Source of the DNA: an uncultured Fulvivirga sp.
GTDB lineage: Bacteria; Bacteroidota; Bacteroidia; Cytophagales; Cyclobacteriaceae
Length of the DNA: 64,000 nt
NCBI GenBank assembly: GCA_947500555.1
Contig: CANMSE010000003.1
Location: forward strand, 496,001 to 560,000
Reading direction: 5' to 3'
Shown here: positions 33,824-43,400 of the stretch, in pieces
Position numbering within the stretch: position 1 is the stretch's first letter
How the letters are laid out: each line of letters opens with the position of its first letter
Notes under the pieces: model-generated
The model's database searches: none
Told to the model about the DNA's origin: nothing
Seen by the model: only the letters and a program-made list of their open reading frames with translations
Made by a program: the position numbers and the translations under genes

Positions 33824-36000
33824 TATTGATTCAGGTGATTTAATTCCTTCTCAAAAGCCTCTGTGAGTTGATCACTGGCACCGCTGGCGGAAGTTGCAAT
33901 ATCCGCTTTCGCTGGGAGTGCTCGATGAAGCTGGTATTGCACGAGCTGGAGGGTTTCATCAAACTGCTCTTCTACCACTTCATTTAAATAAAGCCGCTGC
34001 AGCGTCTGTAACGTTTTGAAATGTTTACCAGGATTATCAATGGCAATAGCCGCCAGTTCATCACCAGCGTTTTTAAAAATGGTATTGTCAATTAAAATGC
34101 CCTCCACAAAGTAATCGTCTATTGATTTAATCGCTGTTAAAATATTGGGGTAGGTCTTCTGAGGTTCCTTATCATTACTTTGGCTCAACGTTTCGACCTG
34201 TTCTATATCACCGGACAGCCGCTTATCTTCTTTAATGGGGGGTGGGTCAAATCCAATGCGATGAACATAAATCCTCGCGTGGTTCTTTATCTCCTTGATG
34301 AGCTTCAGCGCACGGTACTGGTACGGCAGTGATTTATGCGGCTCATATAATCGCAAATTGAGTTCTGCATCCCACATCTCCGTCATGGCAGCTCTGAGCT
34401 TTCCTTTAATCGAAGCAGTGTATAACGTAGCTTCCTCCGGATCATCATGAATGTGGCTGTACTCTTCCAGCGGATCTTCTTCCTCACCTTCCACGAGATT
34501 ATGTTCATTATCCCCATCATGATCATGGGTATATTCGGCCAGCGGATCGGCCTCTTCTTCATGATCATGATCTTCTTCAGCCTCACCAGTTTCAGCAATA
34601 CCGGTCTCAAACTCTTCGCCCATGAACTGCCCGTACTTCAGCCGAAGTGACTTTTGATCAAACCCCAGTTCATTACTTCTGAAATTGAAGGTGTCTTTTG
34701 GAATTTGACTCTTTTCTTTAATCAATCGCTCCGTATCTATTATGATTTGCCGTTGACTTCTAAAATATTCAGGCATCAAATCAACTCCTAACGCACCCTC
34801 CAATGAGAATTCTATTTTCGTTGTATCTCGAATGCTTACGAAATAGGTCTCTGTTCTACTTCTATTCTTTACCGGTTGCTTATTGTCAAAGGCTTCTATA
34901 TAAAAGTATAGCTCATCACCGGGAGTCATTTTTAAGTCATTGAGATTAATCGTTTTGGATAACCTCGCACTCTTAGCATTCGGTTTCAACGATTGATCGA
35001 AGGTCATACGTTGTTCTCTAAATTTTACCGATTCACCCGACCCCTTACTCACCGTAGCAATGATGGCAGTTTCACTAATCCCAAAATCATCTTTTAGGGA
35101 ACTGGTAAATTGAACATTCTTATCAGCATCAATTTCAAGCAGTGTAAAACGGTCCAATCCTGTAATTTCCAGCACAGGTGGTTCGTCAATTAATACCGCT
35201 AATTGATATAAATCCGATTGAAATTCCTGGTCGGAGCTATCGGTATAAATGAATTTGTAAAACCCGTTTTCCAACAGTTCAGTGCTTAGGTTAAACTTGT
35301 CCGGGGATTTTTTAAATGAAAGTCGTTTCCCATTGTGCATTTCAAGATAGAGCTGCATAGGCACACCATTGAATAGCAATTCCCATGTGATAATAGCCCC
35401 TTCTAACGCCTCAATATTAAGTTCACTGGTGCTGACAGTCTTTTTGCGGGTATAATTGGGATAGTCAATAAGTACACTCGCTTCGGTGAGTTCCAGCGGC
35501 CTTTCTTTATTCACATCACTTACCGGAATGAAGCTGACTTCCTTCTGAGTTACATTGTTTGACTTGGCTGGAGGAATTAACCGAACTATGAAACCGGCCC
35601 CAACCAATAATACACATGCAATTGCTCCAGCCTTTACAGATTGGGGCCACGGAATACGCTTTTGATTGGAGACCAAAAAATTCGAAACACGTTGCCGTTG
35701 TACCAATGCCAAATCGGTCATGGAAGTGGCCTCTGAAATAAGCAGATACGTACTGTTTTGCGTGGAGTCCAGCATTTTATCAATCCAATTGGCACTATCC
35801 CGATGATCAATTGCCCATGGACGAAATAGGAATAAGCTCATAAGAACAGCAACCACTCCCAGCGCCAGTAGCAGCCACAGTTCATTGGTAAGGTTTGAAA
35901 TGAGGAAGCAAAGTCCCATTACCACAAGTAAAGCATTCGTCACTCTAACTAACCTCCACTTTGTGGTCACCTGCTTTATTATATCTTCTCCTGATCTCAT
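33823..36000 (-). CDS. DUF4175-like membrane protein of the MoxR cluster
   Basis: The 725-aa protein has three membrane segments in the first 150 residues (ALLVVMGLCFLISNL, LLLALGVVAVLMSLFLF, AGAIACVLLVGAGFIV) followed by a large periplasmic beta/alpha region. This organisation and gene position match the long DUF4175-type proteins of Bacteroidota MoxR clusters, though it is shorter than usual. Residues about 465-523 are an acidic His-rich tract with two near-repeats, DPLAEYTHDHDGD and DPLEEYSHIHDDP, possibly metal-binding. It starts by ATGA overlap with the upstream BatA-like gene and shares one base with the next start. Confidence 0.78.
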   Translation of the reverse strand: MRSGEDIIKQVTTKWRLVRVTNALLVVMGLCFLISNLTNELWLLLALGVVAVLMSLFLFRPWAIDHRDSANWIDKMLDSTQNSTYLLISEATSMTDLALVQRQRVSNFLVSNQKRIPWPQSVKAGAIACVLLVGAGFIVRLIPPAKSNNVTQKEVSFIPVSDVNKERPLELTEASVLIDYPNYTRKKTVSTSELNIEALEGAIITWELLFNGVPMQLYLEMHNGKRLSFKKSPDKFNLSTELLENGFYKFIYTDSSDQEFQSDLYQLAVLIDEPPVLEITGLDRFTLLEIDADKNVQFTSSLKDDFGISETAIIATVSKGSGESVKFREQRMTFDQSLKPNAKSARLSKTINLNDLKMTPGDELYFYIEAFDNKQPVKNRSRTETYFVSIRDTTKIEFSLEGALGVDLMPEYFRSQRQIIIDTERLIKEKSQIPKDTFNFRSNELGFDQKSLRLKYGQFMGEEFETGIAETGEAEEDHDHEEEADPLAEYTHDHDGDNEHNLVEGEEEDPLEEYSHIHDDPEEATLYTASIKGKLRAAMTEMWDAELNLRLYEPHKSLPYQYRALKLIKEIKNHARIYVHRIGFDPPPIKEDKRLSGDIEQVETLSQSNDKEPQKTYPNILTAIKSIDDYFVEGILIDNTIFKNAGDELAAIAIDNPGKHFKTLQTLQRLYLNEVVEEQFDETLQLVQYQLHRALPAKADIATSASGASDQLTEAFEKELNHLNQ

Positions 36001-37172
36001 AGGCTTCGTTTAAGCGAGAAGTAACGTTCAAGAATAAGGAGTAGTCCGAAGAGAATCCAAAGCCAGTGAGCTTCCGCTTTATTGGTAACATCAGTAGTTT
36101 TCTCTGCATATTGAATTGGTTTGACTAATTCCAAAGGCATTTGTCTTATGTCTTTGTTATCCGGTTTTTCCGGAATTAGAATCTCAAACAACCGACCTAA
36201 CATATCTTCTTCCAAAATGAGTGAACTGGTAAGTCTTCGGCTTAATACGAACCCTTCGCTCGTTTCTGTCAATAGGCCATTAAATTCCTTAGCCGCATAA
36301 TAAATGGTTTTGTTACCAAACGAAGGAATCTCACTTTCGCTAAGCCAAATCAACCAATCAGATGATTCCATTTCGAAATCATCTATTCTAATTGGATGTA
36401 TCCTCATTGTTCGATAGGCCTGTTTTTCAATAGCAAGCAATGCTGATTTCATCAATAACATATCCTGCTCAAATTCAGGGTCATAAACCAGTTGAATAGC
36501 CAGCGTATCCCATGGCTCTCCATTAGTCTCATTGGCAGATTCAGTTACTGCATAGGAAGTGAATAGCGCATCGCTATGGCCAATTATTTCATATTGCTCA
36601 CCTAGAAGCCTGTGCTTGTACTTTGATGGCTCTAACGGTTCCAGATTGATCCATTGGATCACTTTATTGGTGGCTGCCCTCCTGCCCTTAAACTCGTTGC
36701 TACTCAAGTCACTAAAAATAAGTAAGGTATCAGCTGGCAACTCATTCGCAGCCGTCACTAAAGTCCAAAGGCTTTTATCAGCTTCTTCCGGCTCATCGTT
36801 TTGATTAAACACTTGAAATCCGGAGCTTAAAAAACGTACCTCTCCCTTCAAGGTATCGAGTGCTCTAATCACACGACCATCTGTGGCGTAATCAGGATCA
36901 ATCAAGGTTATTCTGCTTCGATCTTCCTTATCATCCTCCAGGAGTACTCCTGCCAACAAGAAGCAGAGCAGACCAATGAGCATTGACCTGATTAACAGCA
37001 GCAGTACTTCATTCAAACAAATACTGCTCGACTGGCTGGTATCGGATTTTGGCATAAACCTGATGCTACCGATCTTAATGATTTTGCTTTCTTTTCTACT
37101 CCATAAATGAATGATAATTGGAAGTATCACTCCCAATAAACCAAATAGATATGTTGTGTTCAGCAAAGTCAT
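35997..37172 (-). CDS. BatA-like membrane protein
   Basis: The 391-aa protein opens with the BatA N-terminal domain: a membrane segment and the motif PIIIHLWSRKESKIIKIGSI, then SSICLNEVLLLLIRSMLIGLLC as a second segment. The middle (about 80-360) is a periplasmic domain of VWA-like character without a clear MIDAS motif. The C-terminus ends in another segment (WLWILFGLLLILERYF). Known BatA proteins act with MoxR ATPases in envelope stress tolerance. A 148-bp gap with a repeat separates it from the DUF58 gene; the next gene overlaps by 4 nt. Confidence 0.85.
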   Translation of the reverse strand: MTLLNTTYLFGLLGVILPIIIHLWSRKESKIIKIGSIRFMPKSDTSQSSSICLNEVLLLLIRSMLIGLLCFLLAGVLLEDDKEDRSRITLIDPDYATDGRVIRALDTLKGEVRFLSSGFQVFNQNDEPEEADKSLWTLVTAANELPADTLLIFSDLSSNEFKGRRAATNKVIQWINLEPLEPSKYKHRLLGEQYEIIGHSDALFTSYAVTESANETNGEPWDTLAIQLVYDPEFEQDMLLMKSALLAIEKQAYRTMRIHPIRIDDFEMESSDWLIWLSESEIPSFGNKTIYYAAKEFNGLLTETSEGFVLSRRLTSSLILEEDMLGRLFEILIPEKPDNKDIRQMPLELVKPIQYAEKTTDVTNKAEAHWLWILFGLLLILERYFSLKRSL

Positions 37173-37180
37173 TTTAACCG

Positions 37181-37275
37181 TTTTGCGAGGAACGAAGCAA
37201 TCTCAAATTCCTTAAGTCGACTCATATCATGAGTACGTTTTACGATCCGCCCGTTTGGCGGAGAAGTAATCTCTT
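37181..37275. repeat. REP-like repeat inside the MoxR operon
   Basis: TTTTGCGAGGAACGAAGCAATCTC (here 37181-37204) is the same module as at 26716-26782 and 27905-28046. It is followed by a CCGCC-CGTTT-GGCGG hairpin (37247-37261) and GAGAAGTAATCTC. It fills the only sizeable gap of the operon. Confidence 0.65.
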
Positions 37276-37320
37276 TAATCATCCGGCAAGCGCTCTTTAC
37301 AATATGATACTTTAATGACC

Positions 37321-38211
37321 TCATAACAATGCGGATCTTCTTTTTATAAACAAATTAATTGCCTCTCTTATGGGGGTTTCCATCGAGAACAACGAGTAAT
37401 CTATACCTGATCGAAGCATTGAATTTTTAATCTCGAAAAGAAAACTTTCAACGTTGGACAAGTATTCCTTCTTAATACTGGCATTTTCAATTTTAATCCG
37501 CTCATTGCTCTCAAGGTCCTGAAAGGTTGATGTTTCGGCATAGCTCAGTTGCAATTCATTTTGACCCATGATATGAAGTAAAATCACTTCATTGCGTTTC
37601 GTTTTAATAGAAGAAAGGAACCTGGAAAGTTCATCATCCTCCTCATACATATCTGATAAGAAGATGATCAATTCCTTATGCCGGCCATCATGCAGTTGGG
37701 CTACAGCTTCTTTATGGTCAGGCCAACGCCCTTTACTTTCAACTTCCACCAACTGGTGCAAAAACCTGTTAAAATGCTGCACCCTGGCTTTTGGGTATAA
37801 GCTGGTTAGTTGCTGATCGTTCAATGAAAAAAGGCCTATGGCATCTCCCTGATGCTTAGCTAAATAACCTAACGTAGCACACAGAAAGCGACAATAGTCA
37901 ATTTTACTGAATCCGTTATCAGTATGCTTCATAGATGCGCTGCTATCAATAATAAACCTGATGGCAATGCTGGTATCAATCTCCGCTTGTTTGATGTAGT
38001 AGCGCGATGAACGGGCCAGCATTTTCCAGTCCAGCAATCGTAAATCATCACCTGGCTCATAACTGCGGTATTGACTGAATTCCATCCCCTGACCTACCTT
38101 ACGACTTCTATTCAACCCTGAATGATGACCATCAAGAATAGTTTTTGCTATCAGCTCAAGCCCTTTAACGCTGTTTAGATTTTCCGGTGTAAGTAGCTCC
38201 TGATAATGCAT
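37321..38211 (-). CDS. DUF58 domain protein
   Basis: The 296-aa protein has the DUF58 signature GQGMEFSQYRSYEPGDDLR and LLDWKMLARSSRYYIKQ, then a VWA-like fold with FIIDSSASM (MIDAS-type DxSxS). It is the standard partner of MoxR AAA+ ATPases. It starts 5 nt after the MoxR stop. It is cytosolic or peripheral; no membrane segment is present. Proposed role in the family: cofactor or client presentation to the MoxR complex. Confidence 0.92.
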   Translation of the reverse strand: MHYQELLTPENLNSVKGLELIAKTILDGHHSGLNRSRKVGQGMEFSQYRSYEPGDDLRLLDWKMLARSSRYYIKQAEIDTSIAIRFIIDSSASMKHTDNGFSKIDYCRFLCATLGYLAKHQGDAIGLFSLNDQQLTSLYPKARVQHFNRFLHQLVEVESKGRWPDHKEAVAQLHDGRHKELIIFLSDMYEEDDELSRFLSSIKTKRNEVILLHIMGQNELQLSYAETSTFQDLESNERIKIENASIKKEYLSNVESFLFEIKNSMLRSGIDYSLFSMETPIREAINLFIKRRSALL

Positions 38212-38216
38212 GCTTG

Positions 38217-39212
38217 CTATTGGCTAATCTCTGTAAGTAGTTTGCTGGTCACATCATCCGGAGTAACTCCTTCAGCTTCCGCTTTGAAATTCACAATGAT
38301 ACGATGCCTCAAAACTGGCTTTGCCACCTTCATAATATCGTCCAGTGTCACTCCCAATCTACCTTGTTGTAGAGCCCTGGCTTTAGCTGTCAAAATTATT
38401 GCCTGTCCCGCCCTGGGCCCTGCTCCCCAACTTACCCATTCCTTTACATAGTCAGAGGTAGTGGTATCCGGTCTGGTGGTTCTAACCAAGCGACTGACCA
38501 TTTTTATTAACTCGTCACTTATTGGCACTTCACGTACCAGTCCTTGTAATTTCATGATCTCCTCTCCTGAAATCACATTTTCTATAGCTGTCTTGTTCGT
38601 TCCTGTAGTACTTCGCAATATCTCTGTTTCCTCATTTTCTTCAGGATAACCCAATTGGATGTATAATAGAAAACGATCAAGCTGTGCCTCAGGAAGAGGA
38701 AAAGTACCTGCCTGCTCGATTGGGTTTTGTGTAGCTAAGATTAAAAATGGTTTGTCTAACTGGTATGTTTTACCCGCGTAAGTCACTTCAAATTCCTGCA
38801 TCGCCTCCAGCAAAGCCGACTGCGTTTTTGGTGGCGTTCTGTTTATTTCATCAGCCAAAACGATATTAGAAAATATGGGGCCTTCATTGAATTTGAAGAA
38901 CTTGTGCCCGGTAGAATGATCTTCTTCGAGTATTTCGGTACCAATAATGTCTGACGGCATCAAATCCGGAGTAAATTGAATTCTTCTAAACTTCAAGTCC
39001 ATCGCTTGCGAGAGCGTCCGTATCATAAGCGTTTTGGCCAGTCCGGGTACTCCTTCCAAAAGCGCATGACCCCCTGCCAATAGAGTGATAATCAACTGAT
39101 CGATCACTTCTTCCTGACCAACGATCACTTTCCCGATCTCTTTTTTAAGATCATTTAGCTTTTCGACCAAACTATTCACTTCGTTCTCTATTTTCTCTAA
39201 TTCCTGATTCAT
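38217..39212 (-). CDS. MoxR-family AAA+ ATPase
   Basis: The 331-aa protein has Walker A GVPGLAKT at 54-61, Walker B LADEINR with the following TPPKTQSALLEAMQE, sensor 1 ILATQNPIEQAGT and the lid-domain text RAGQAIILTAKARAL typical of MoxR. Length is normal. It hydrolyses ATP to remodel partners, here presumably the DUF58 and BatA-like products encoded just downstream. It overlaps the acetyltransferase gene by 4 nt. Confidence 0.94.
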   Translation of the reverse strand: MNQELEKIENEVNSLVEKLNDLKKEIGKVIVGQEEVIDQLIITLLAGGHALLEGVPGLAKTLMIRTLSQAMDLKFRRIQFTPDLMPSDIIGTEILEEDHSTGHKFFKFNEGPIFSNIVLADEINRTPPKTQSALLEAMQEFEVTYAGKTYQLDKPFLILATQNPIEQAGTFPLPEAQLDRFLLYIQLGYPEENEETEILRSTTGTNKTAIENVISGEEIMKLQGLVREVPISDELIKMVSRLVRTTRPDTTTSDYVKEWVSWGAGPRAGQAIILTAKARALQQGRLGVTLDDIMKVAKPVLRHRIIVNFKAEAEGVTPDDVTSKLLTEISQ

Positions 39213-39661
39213 TTTAAATGTAGTTTCATTCCTTCATGACTAGCTGTAAACCCTAAACCTTTATAGAATTCTATTGCTTCCGGTCTCTTCTTATCTGTTG
39301 TTAACTGAACTAGATGAGCTCCTTTCTTTCGTGACATATTGATTACCTCTTCCATCAACCATTTACCTACCCCTTGCCCTCGATAACGTTCATGAACTCT
39401 TACTCCTTCCACCTGAGCCCTTAATCCACCGGTATAGGTTAAGTTTCTTATAAAAGTCAATTGAAAAGTGCCCATGACATTTTCATTATCTGTTATTACA
39501 TAAACTGTATTATTGGCATCCGTTTCAATCTCTTTAAATGCCTGAATGTATTGAGGCGAGAGCGATTGTTCCAATTGTTCTCTTTTACTTCCTAAGTCGT
39601 CCTGATGCAAGAGTTCCACTATTGATTGTAAGTCTTCCAATTTTGCTTCTCTGATATTCAT
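39209..39661 (-). CDS. GNAT-family N-acetyltransferase
   Basis: The 150-aa protein has the GNAT acetyl-CoA motif VRVHERYRGQGVGKWLMEE (R/Q-x-x-G-x-G/A as RGQGVG) and the C-terminal EFYKGLGF. It is typical of small MarR-linked or free-standing GNATs with unknown amine substrate. It lies 2 nt after the DUF4159 gene and overlaps moxR by 4 nt, so it is embedded in the MoxR operon, an unusual place for it. Confidence 0.9.
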   Translation of the reverse strand: MNIREAKLEDLQSIVELLHQDDLGSKREQLEQSLSPQYIQAFKEIETDANNTVYVITDNENVMGTFQLTFIRNLTYTGGLRAQVEGVRVHERYRGQGVGKWLMEEVINMSRKKGAHLVQLTTDKKRPEAIEFYKGLGFTASHEGMKLHLK

Positions 39662-39663
39662 AG

Positions 39664-40314
39664 CTAAGAGGTTAAAGCATACATGACAATATTGACTGCA
39701 AACTTGGTATTATCAATTTTATACCACCGTTTATTTCTGAAGTCGTAGTCCCACTCACAACCATAATCTTTATTGCTATAAAGCATCCCTATTCTATCAT
39801 TAACCTCAACCGCCTTCAAATAATCATGCACGAGGTCATCACCCCAACCATTTAACTCCTGTGAGGTGGTCGGAGGACCATCATCGAAGGTGAAAAAAGA
39901 GCTATATATCGAATGATCATTCGGGATTTTCTTAAGGGCACTGCTTCCAAATGTCAGCGTCATCTGCTCTTCAAACGACTTCGCAAATAAGCCGTCAATA
40001 TCATGGTTGCAATCATCTACAAAGACAAAGCCCCCATTTTCAACATATTTTTTGAAGTTGCTTTCTTCTTTTGACGAAAACTGAACCAGCTTATGGCCAG
40101 AAAGATAGCAGAAAGGGCATTCAAAGAGTTCATCACTACTCAAAGGAATAATATTCTCAGTGGTATCCACTTTCAAATTTGTATACTCAATCAATGAATT
40201 GAGTAAATTGGAAGGCATACGCTGATCAACATCCCAGTCTCCTGATTCATATTGAAGCCTTGTAAAGAAAAAGATGTTATTTCTATTCGCTATATCTGTA
40301 AGTGTTTTAATCAA
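39664..40314 (-). CDS. DUF4159 domain protein, first gene of the MoxR operon
   Basis: The 216-aa protein matches DUF4159: FFFTRLQYESGDWDVDQRMPSNLLN at the start (quoted in part: RLQYESGDWDVDQ), YLSGHKLVQFSSKE, then GGFVFVDDCNHD and the Cys/Trp-rich end CEWDYDFRNKRWYK. DUF4159 proteins are fused or adjacent to BatA/MoxR clusters in many bacteria. The start is a TTG at 40314, since no ATG precedes the conserved strand. There is no signal peptide. It begins the eight-gene operon that runs to 31941. Confidence 0.83.
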   Translation of the reverse strand: MIKTLTDIANRNNIFFFTRLQYESGDWDVDQRMPSNLLNSLIEYTNLKVDTTENIIPLSSDELFECPFCYLSGHKLVQFSSKEESNFKKYVENGGFVFVDDCNHDIDGLFAKSFEEQMTLTFGSSALKKIPNDHSIYSSFFTFDDGPPTTSQELNGWGDDLVHDYLKAVEVNDRIGMLYSNKDYGCEWDYDFRNKRWYKIDNTKFAVNIVMYALTS

Positions 40315-40472
40315 TTAGCTTAACAATCAAGTACTGTACTAAGTTGCTTGTTGTGTAAATAGATCAAATACGCTTTTATTTAAACGGTGACAGGTCAGGT
40401 TGAGTAACTGCCGTTGATGTAAATAAAGAGCCATGTCAAGTTAATGGCTAATTAAAATCAAATCTATAAAAA

Positions 40473-43400
40473 TTATTTCTTGATAAACCTTAAAATAACA
40501 CTTTCTTGGTCATCAAAAAGCTTTAGATAATATGCTGAAGATGGTAATCGGGAAACATTAATTTGATTAGTTATTAAGTCACCAATTTGAACTAGTACTC
40601 CGGAAGAATTATAAATCTCGAAACCCCTATACTTTATTGTTGAATTTATACTTAAATGATCTCCTAAAACTGGGTTAGGAAAGAGATAATAATCATTTTG
40701 AAATTGATTCTTCAGTCCAGAAACAACTTCGATTTCTAGTTTTTCCGATAAGTTGGAACAACCATATTCATTTTTAACCTCAACTTGATAGATACCAAAG
40801 TCTTCTACATAAATATATTGATTACTATTATGCAATGTATCACCGTTTAAAAACCATTTATACTCTGTTCCTAGGGATGCTTTCAAACTATCTTTACTTA
40901 CTTTTATTATAAGTGCTTCAGGCAATGGTAGAATAGAAATAGATACTGTATCAGAAATACTACTACAACCGTTTATATCAAAAACTGAAACGTAGTATTC
41001 TCCTCCTGAAGAAACAGAAATTCGAGAATCATTAGAATTATTACTCCAAAGGTAACCTTCACCAGAGTCAGTAGACAACTCCATTGATTCTCCTTCACAA
41101 ATTGAAAAGCCAACATTGGAATATATTTTTGGTGTTTCAGGAATTTCGTGTACTAAAACTCCTATTTCCCTAGATTTAGAACTCTTACAGCCATACTCAT
41201 TAGATACAATCAAAGAGTAAGTACCTGGTGAATCGACAACAATTGACTTACTTTTGTCCCCATTGCTCCAATAGTAACTAAAATGGTCTTCTATAGCATT
41301 AATCAAGATACTATCTCCGTAACAAATATCAGTATCACTTGAAGGGTTGATTACTGGTGGGTCTGGTGATTCATATAGATCAATTTTTAATTCATCAGAA
41401 TACAAACTCCAACAACCATCATAAACCTTTACTTTGTAAGAACCCTCAGCCGAAACTCGATTTAATTGAGAAGTAGAATGATTATTCCACTCATAACGTT
41501 GATATCCAGAAGGAGCTAACAAATCTAACGTATCACCATCACATATATATGTTTCATTATTACCTTGAATAATGGGTTTAGAAGGGTTTTTCGATCGAAG
41601 TATTTCTAATGTATCTGAGTAGTCACTCCAACAATTTAACGCATTGGCAGCTCTTACTCGGTAAAAACCTGGTTCTGTAATTCTAATGCTTTCTGTAGTT
41701 TTTCCATTACTCCATTCATAAAACTCTGACGGTATATCTAGCCGCAATACTAAATCTTGATCTTCACATAAAAGACCCTCAGTAATAATGGTTGGTCTAC
41801 CAATGTTCATTTTATCAGACACATTGACCGTCTTGCTAATTGTAAAAAGTTCATTGCTGGTATTTTTTACGCTCAGACTTACTTCATAGCTACCTTTGTC
41901 AGCATATTTATGAATAGGGTCGAATGAATTAGAAGTGTTTCCATCCCCAAAGTCCCAAAAAATACTCTGTATTTCATTGTAATTATTATAACTAGAGGTA
42001 TTCTGAAATTGCACTGAACCATCACATAATTGTAGATAATTGTATTGAGCTGTATTGTCCCAACCCAGCTTTGAAGTAACTATATTGTAATTTATATAAG
42101 TAGTACTTTGTGTAGCACTGTTGAATTCAAGGTCATCCAATTTAATCTGATCCTTAAAGGATCCAGTGAATATCAACTGCTCACGATCATCAATGAAAAA
42201 AGAAGATAGGGTCGCAAACTCAGCACTCCTAGCCCATATTGTCTGACCGTCAAGATTAATTTTTGCTAAAAAATTGTAATCAAATTTAGGTATTGTATGA
42301 TTTACTGAAATACCTCCTATATTAATTGAACTGTAAAACTTACCATTGAAAAATACTTCATTATTATCACTTATTTTGAGTTCACCTGCTTCTACTTGAC
42401 CTTCTCGCTCATAATAGTTGTCCCAAATGAGATCGTAATCAGAATTTAGTTTTAGAACCGATAAATACTTACCTTCCCCCATCATAATTAAGTCATCATT
42501 TTGGTCGAATTGGATATCCTCTATATTGTTAATCGCATCCAAATCAAAAACTAGTTTTTTTACGAATTTAATTGATCCAGAATCATTAAAAATGCATAAT
42601 AATTTCTGAGTTCTTTCATTAGAAAGTCTATTAAAAGTGCTATCCCCAATAGTTATTGATTGGTTATATGTTGTTAAGACAGTAGCAATGTCTTGAAAAG
42701 AATTAACCGCCAAATTATCTATGCCAACGGGAGGTATTATTACATTTTCAAAATTTCCATTCCCATCAATTCTCAGTAGTAGCCCTGTCTTCGAGTTATA
42801 GGTGTTACCTCCTATTTGAATTGGTGCTGTATAAGGAATTTCGATTAACAATTGCATTCCATCAAAATGTGTACTGAACCTCGAAGAAGACGAACCGACA
42901 GATCGAATCCAACTAGTCTTAAAATCATTATTGATCTTAGATATAACCATTGATCTCTTAGCTAGCGAAAATGTTGAGTCAGCTATTGTAACCGAACCAT
43001 CTTCAAACATATTGATATAATAAAGGCTACCATCCGAGTTAACAAAAAGCTTATCTCGATAATTTAAAAATTTGTCAGAACTTGCTAAAATCCTTAAATC
43101 AACAGCATTGTCATTTGCATCGTATTTAATAATGAACCTATACAAATCTTCTTGATGTATTTCAAAGGTTCCTACTTTCAACTTTCCTTTGCTAACTCCT
43201 ATAACATAATATGAACCGTCTTTACCCTTAGTAATCTCAATTCCCTCTGACCAATTCGTAGCATTTAAGACATCAGCTCTTATAAATTTAGGACTGGGGT
43301 AAGATTTATTTAATATATAAAGATCAACCATATTAAAATCACTCTCACAACCCACCTCACTAATAGCTTTGAAAAATAGTCGTCTTTTTGCATCTGCGAA

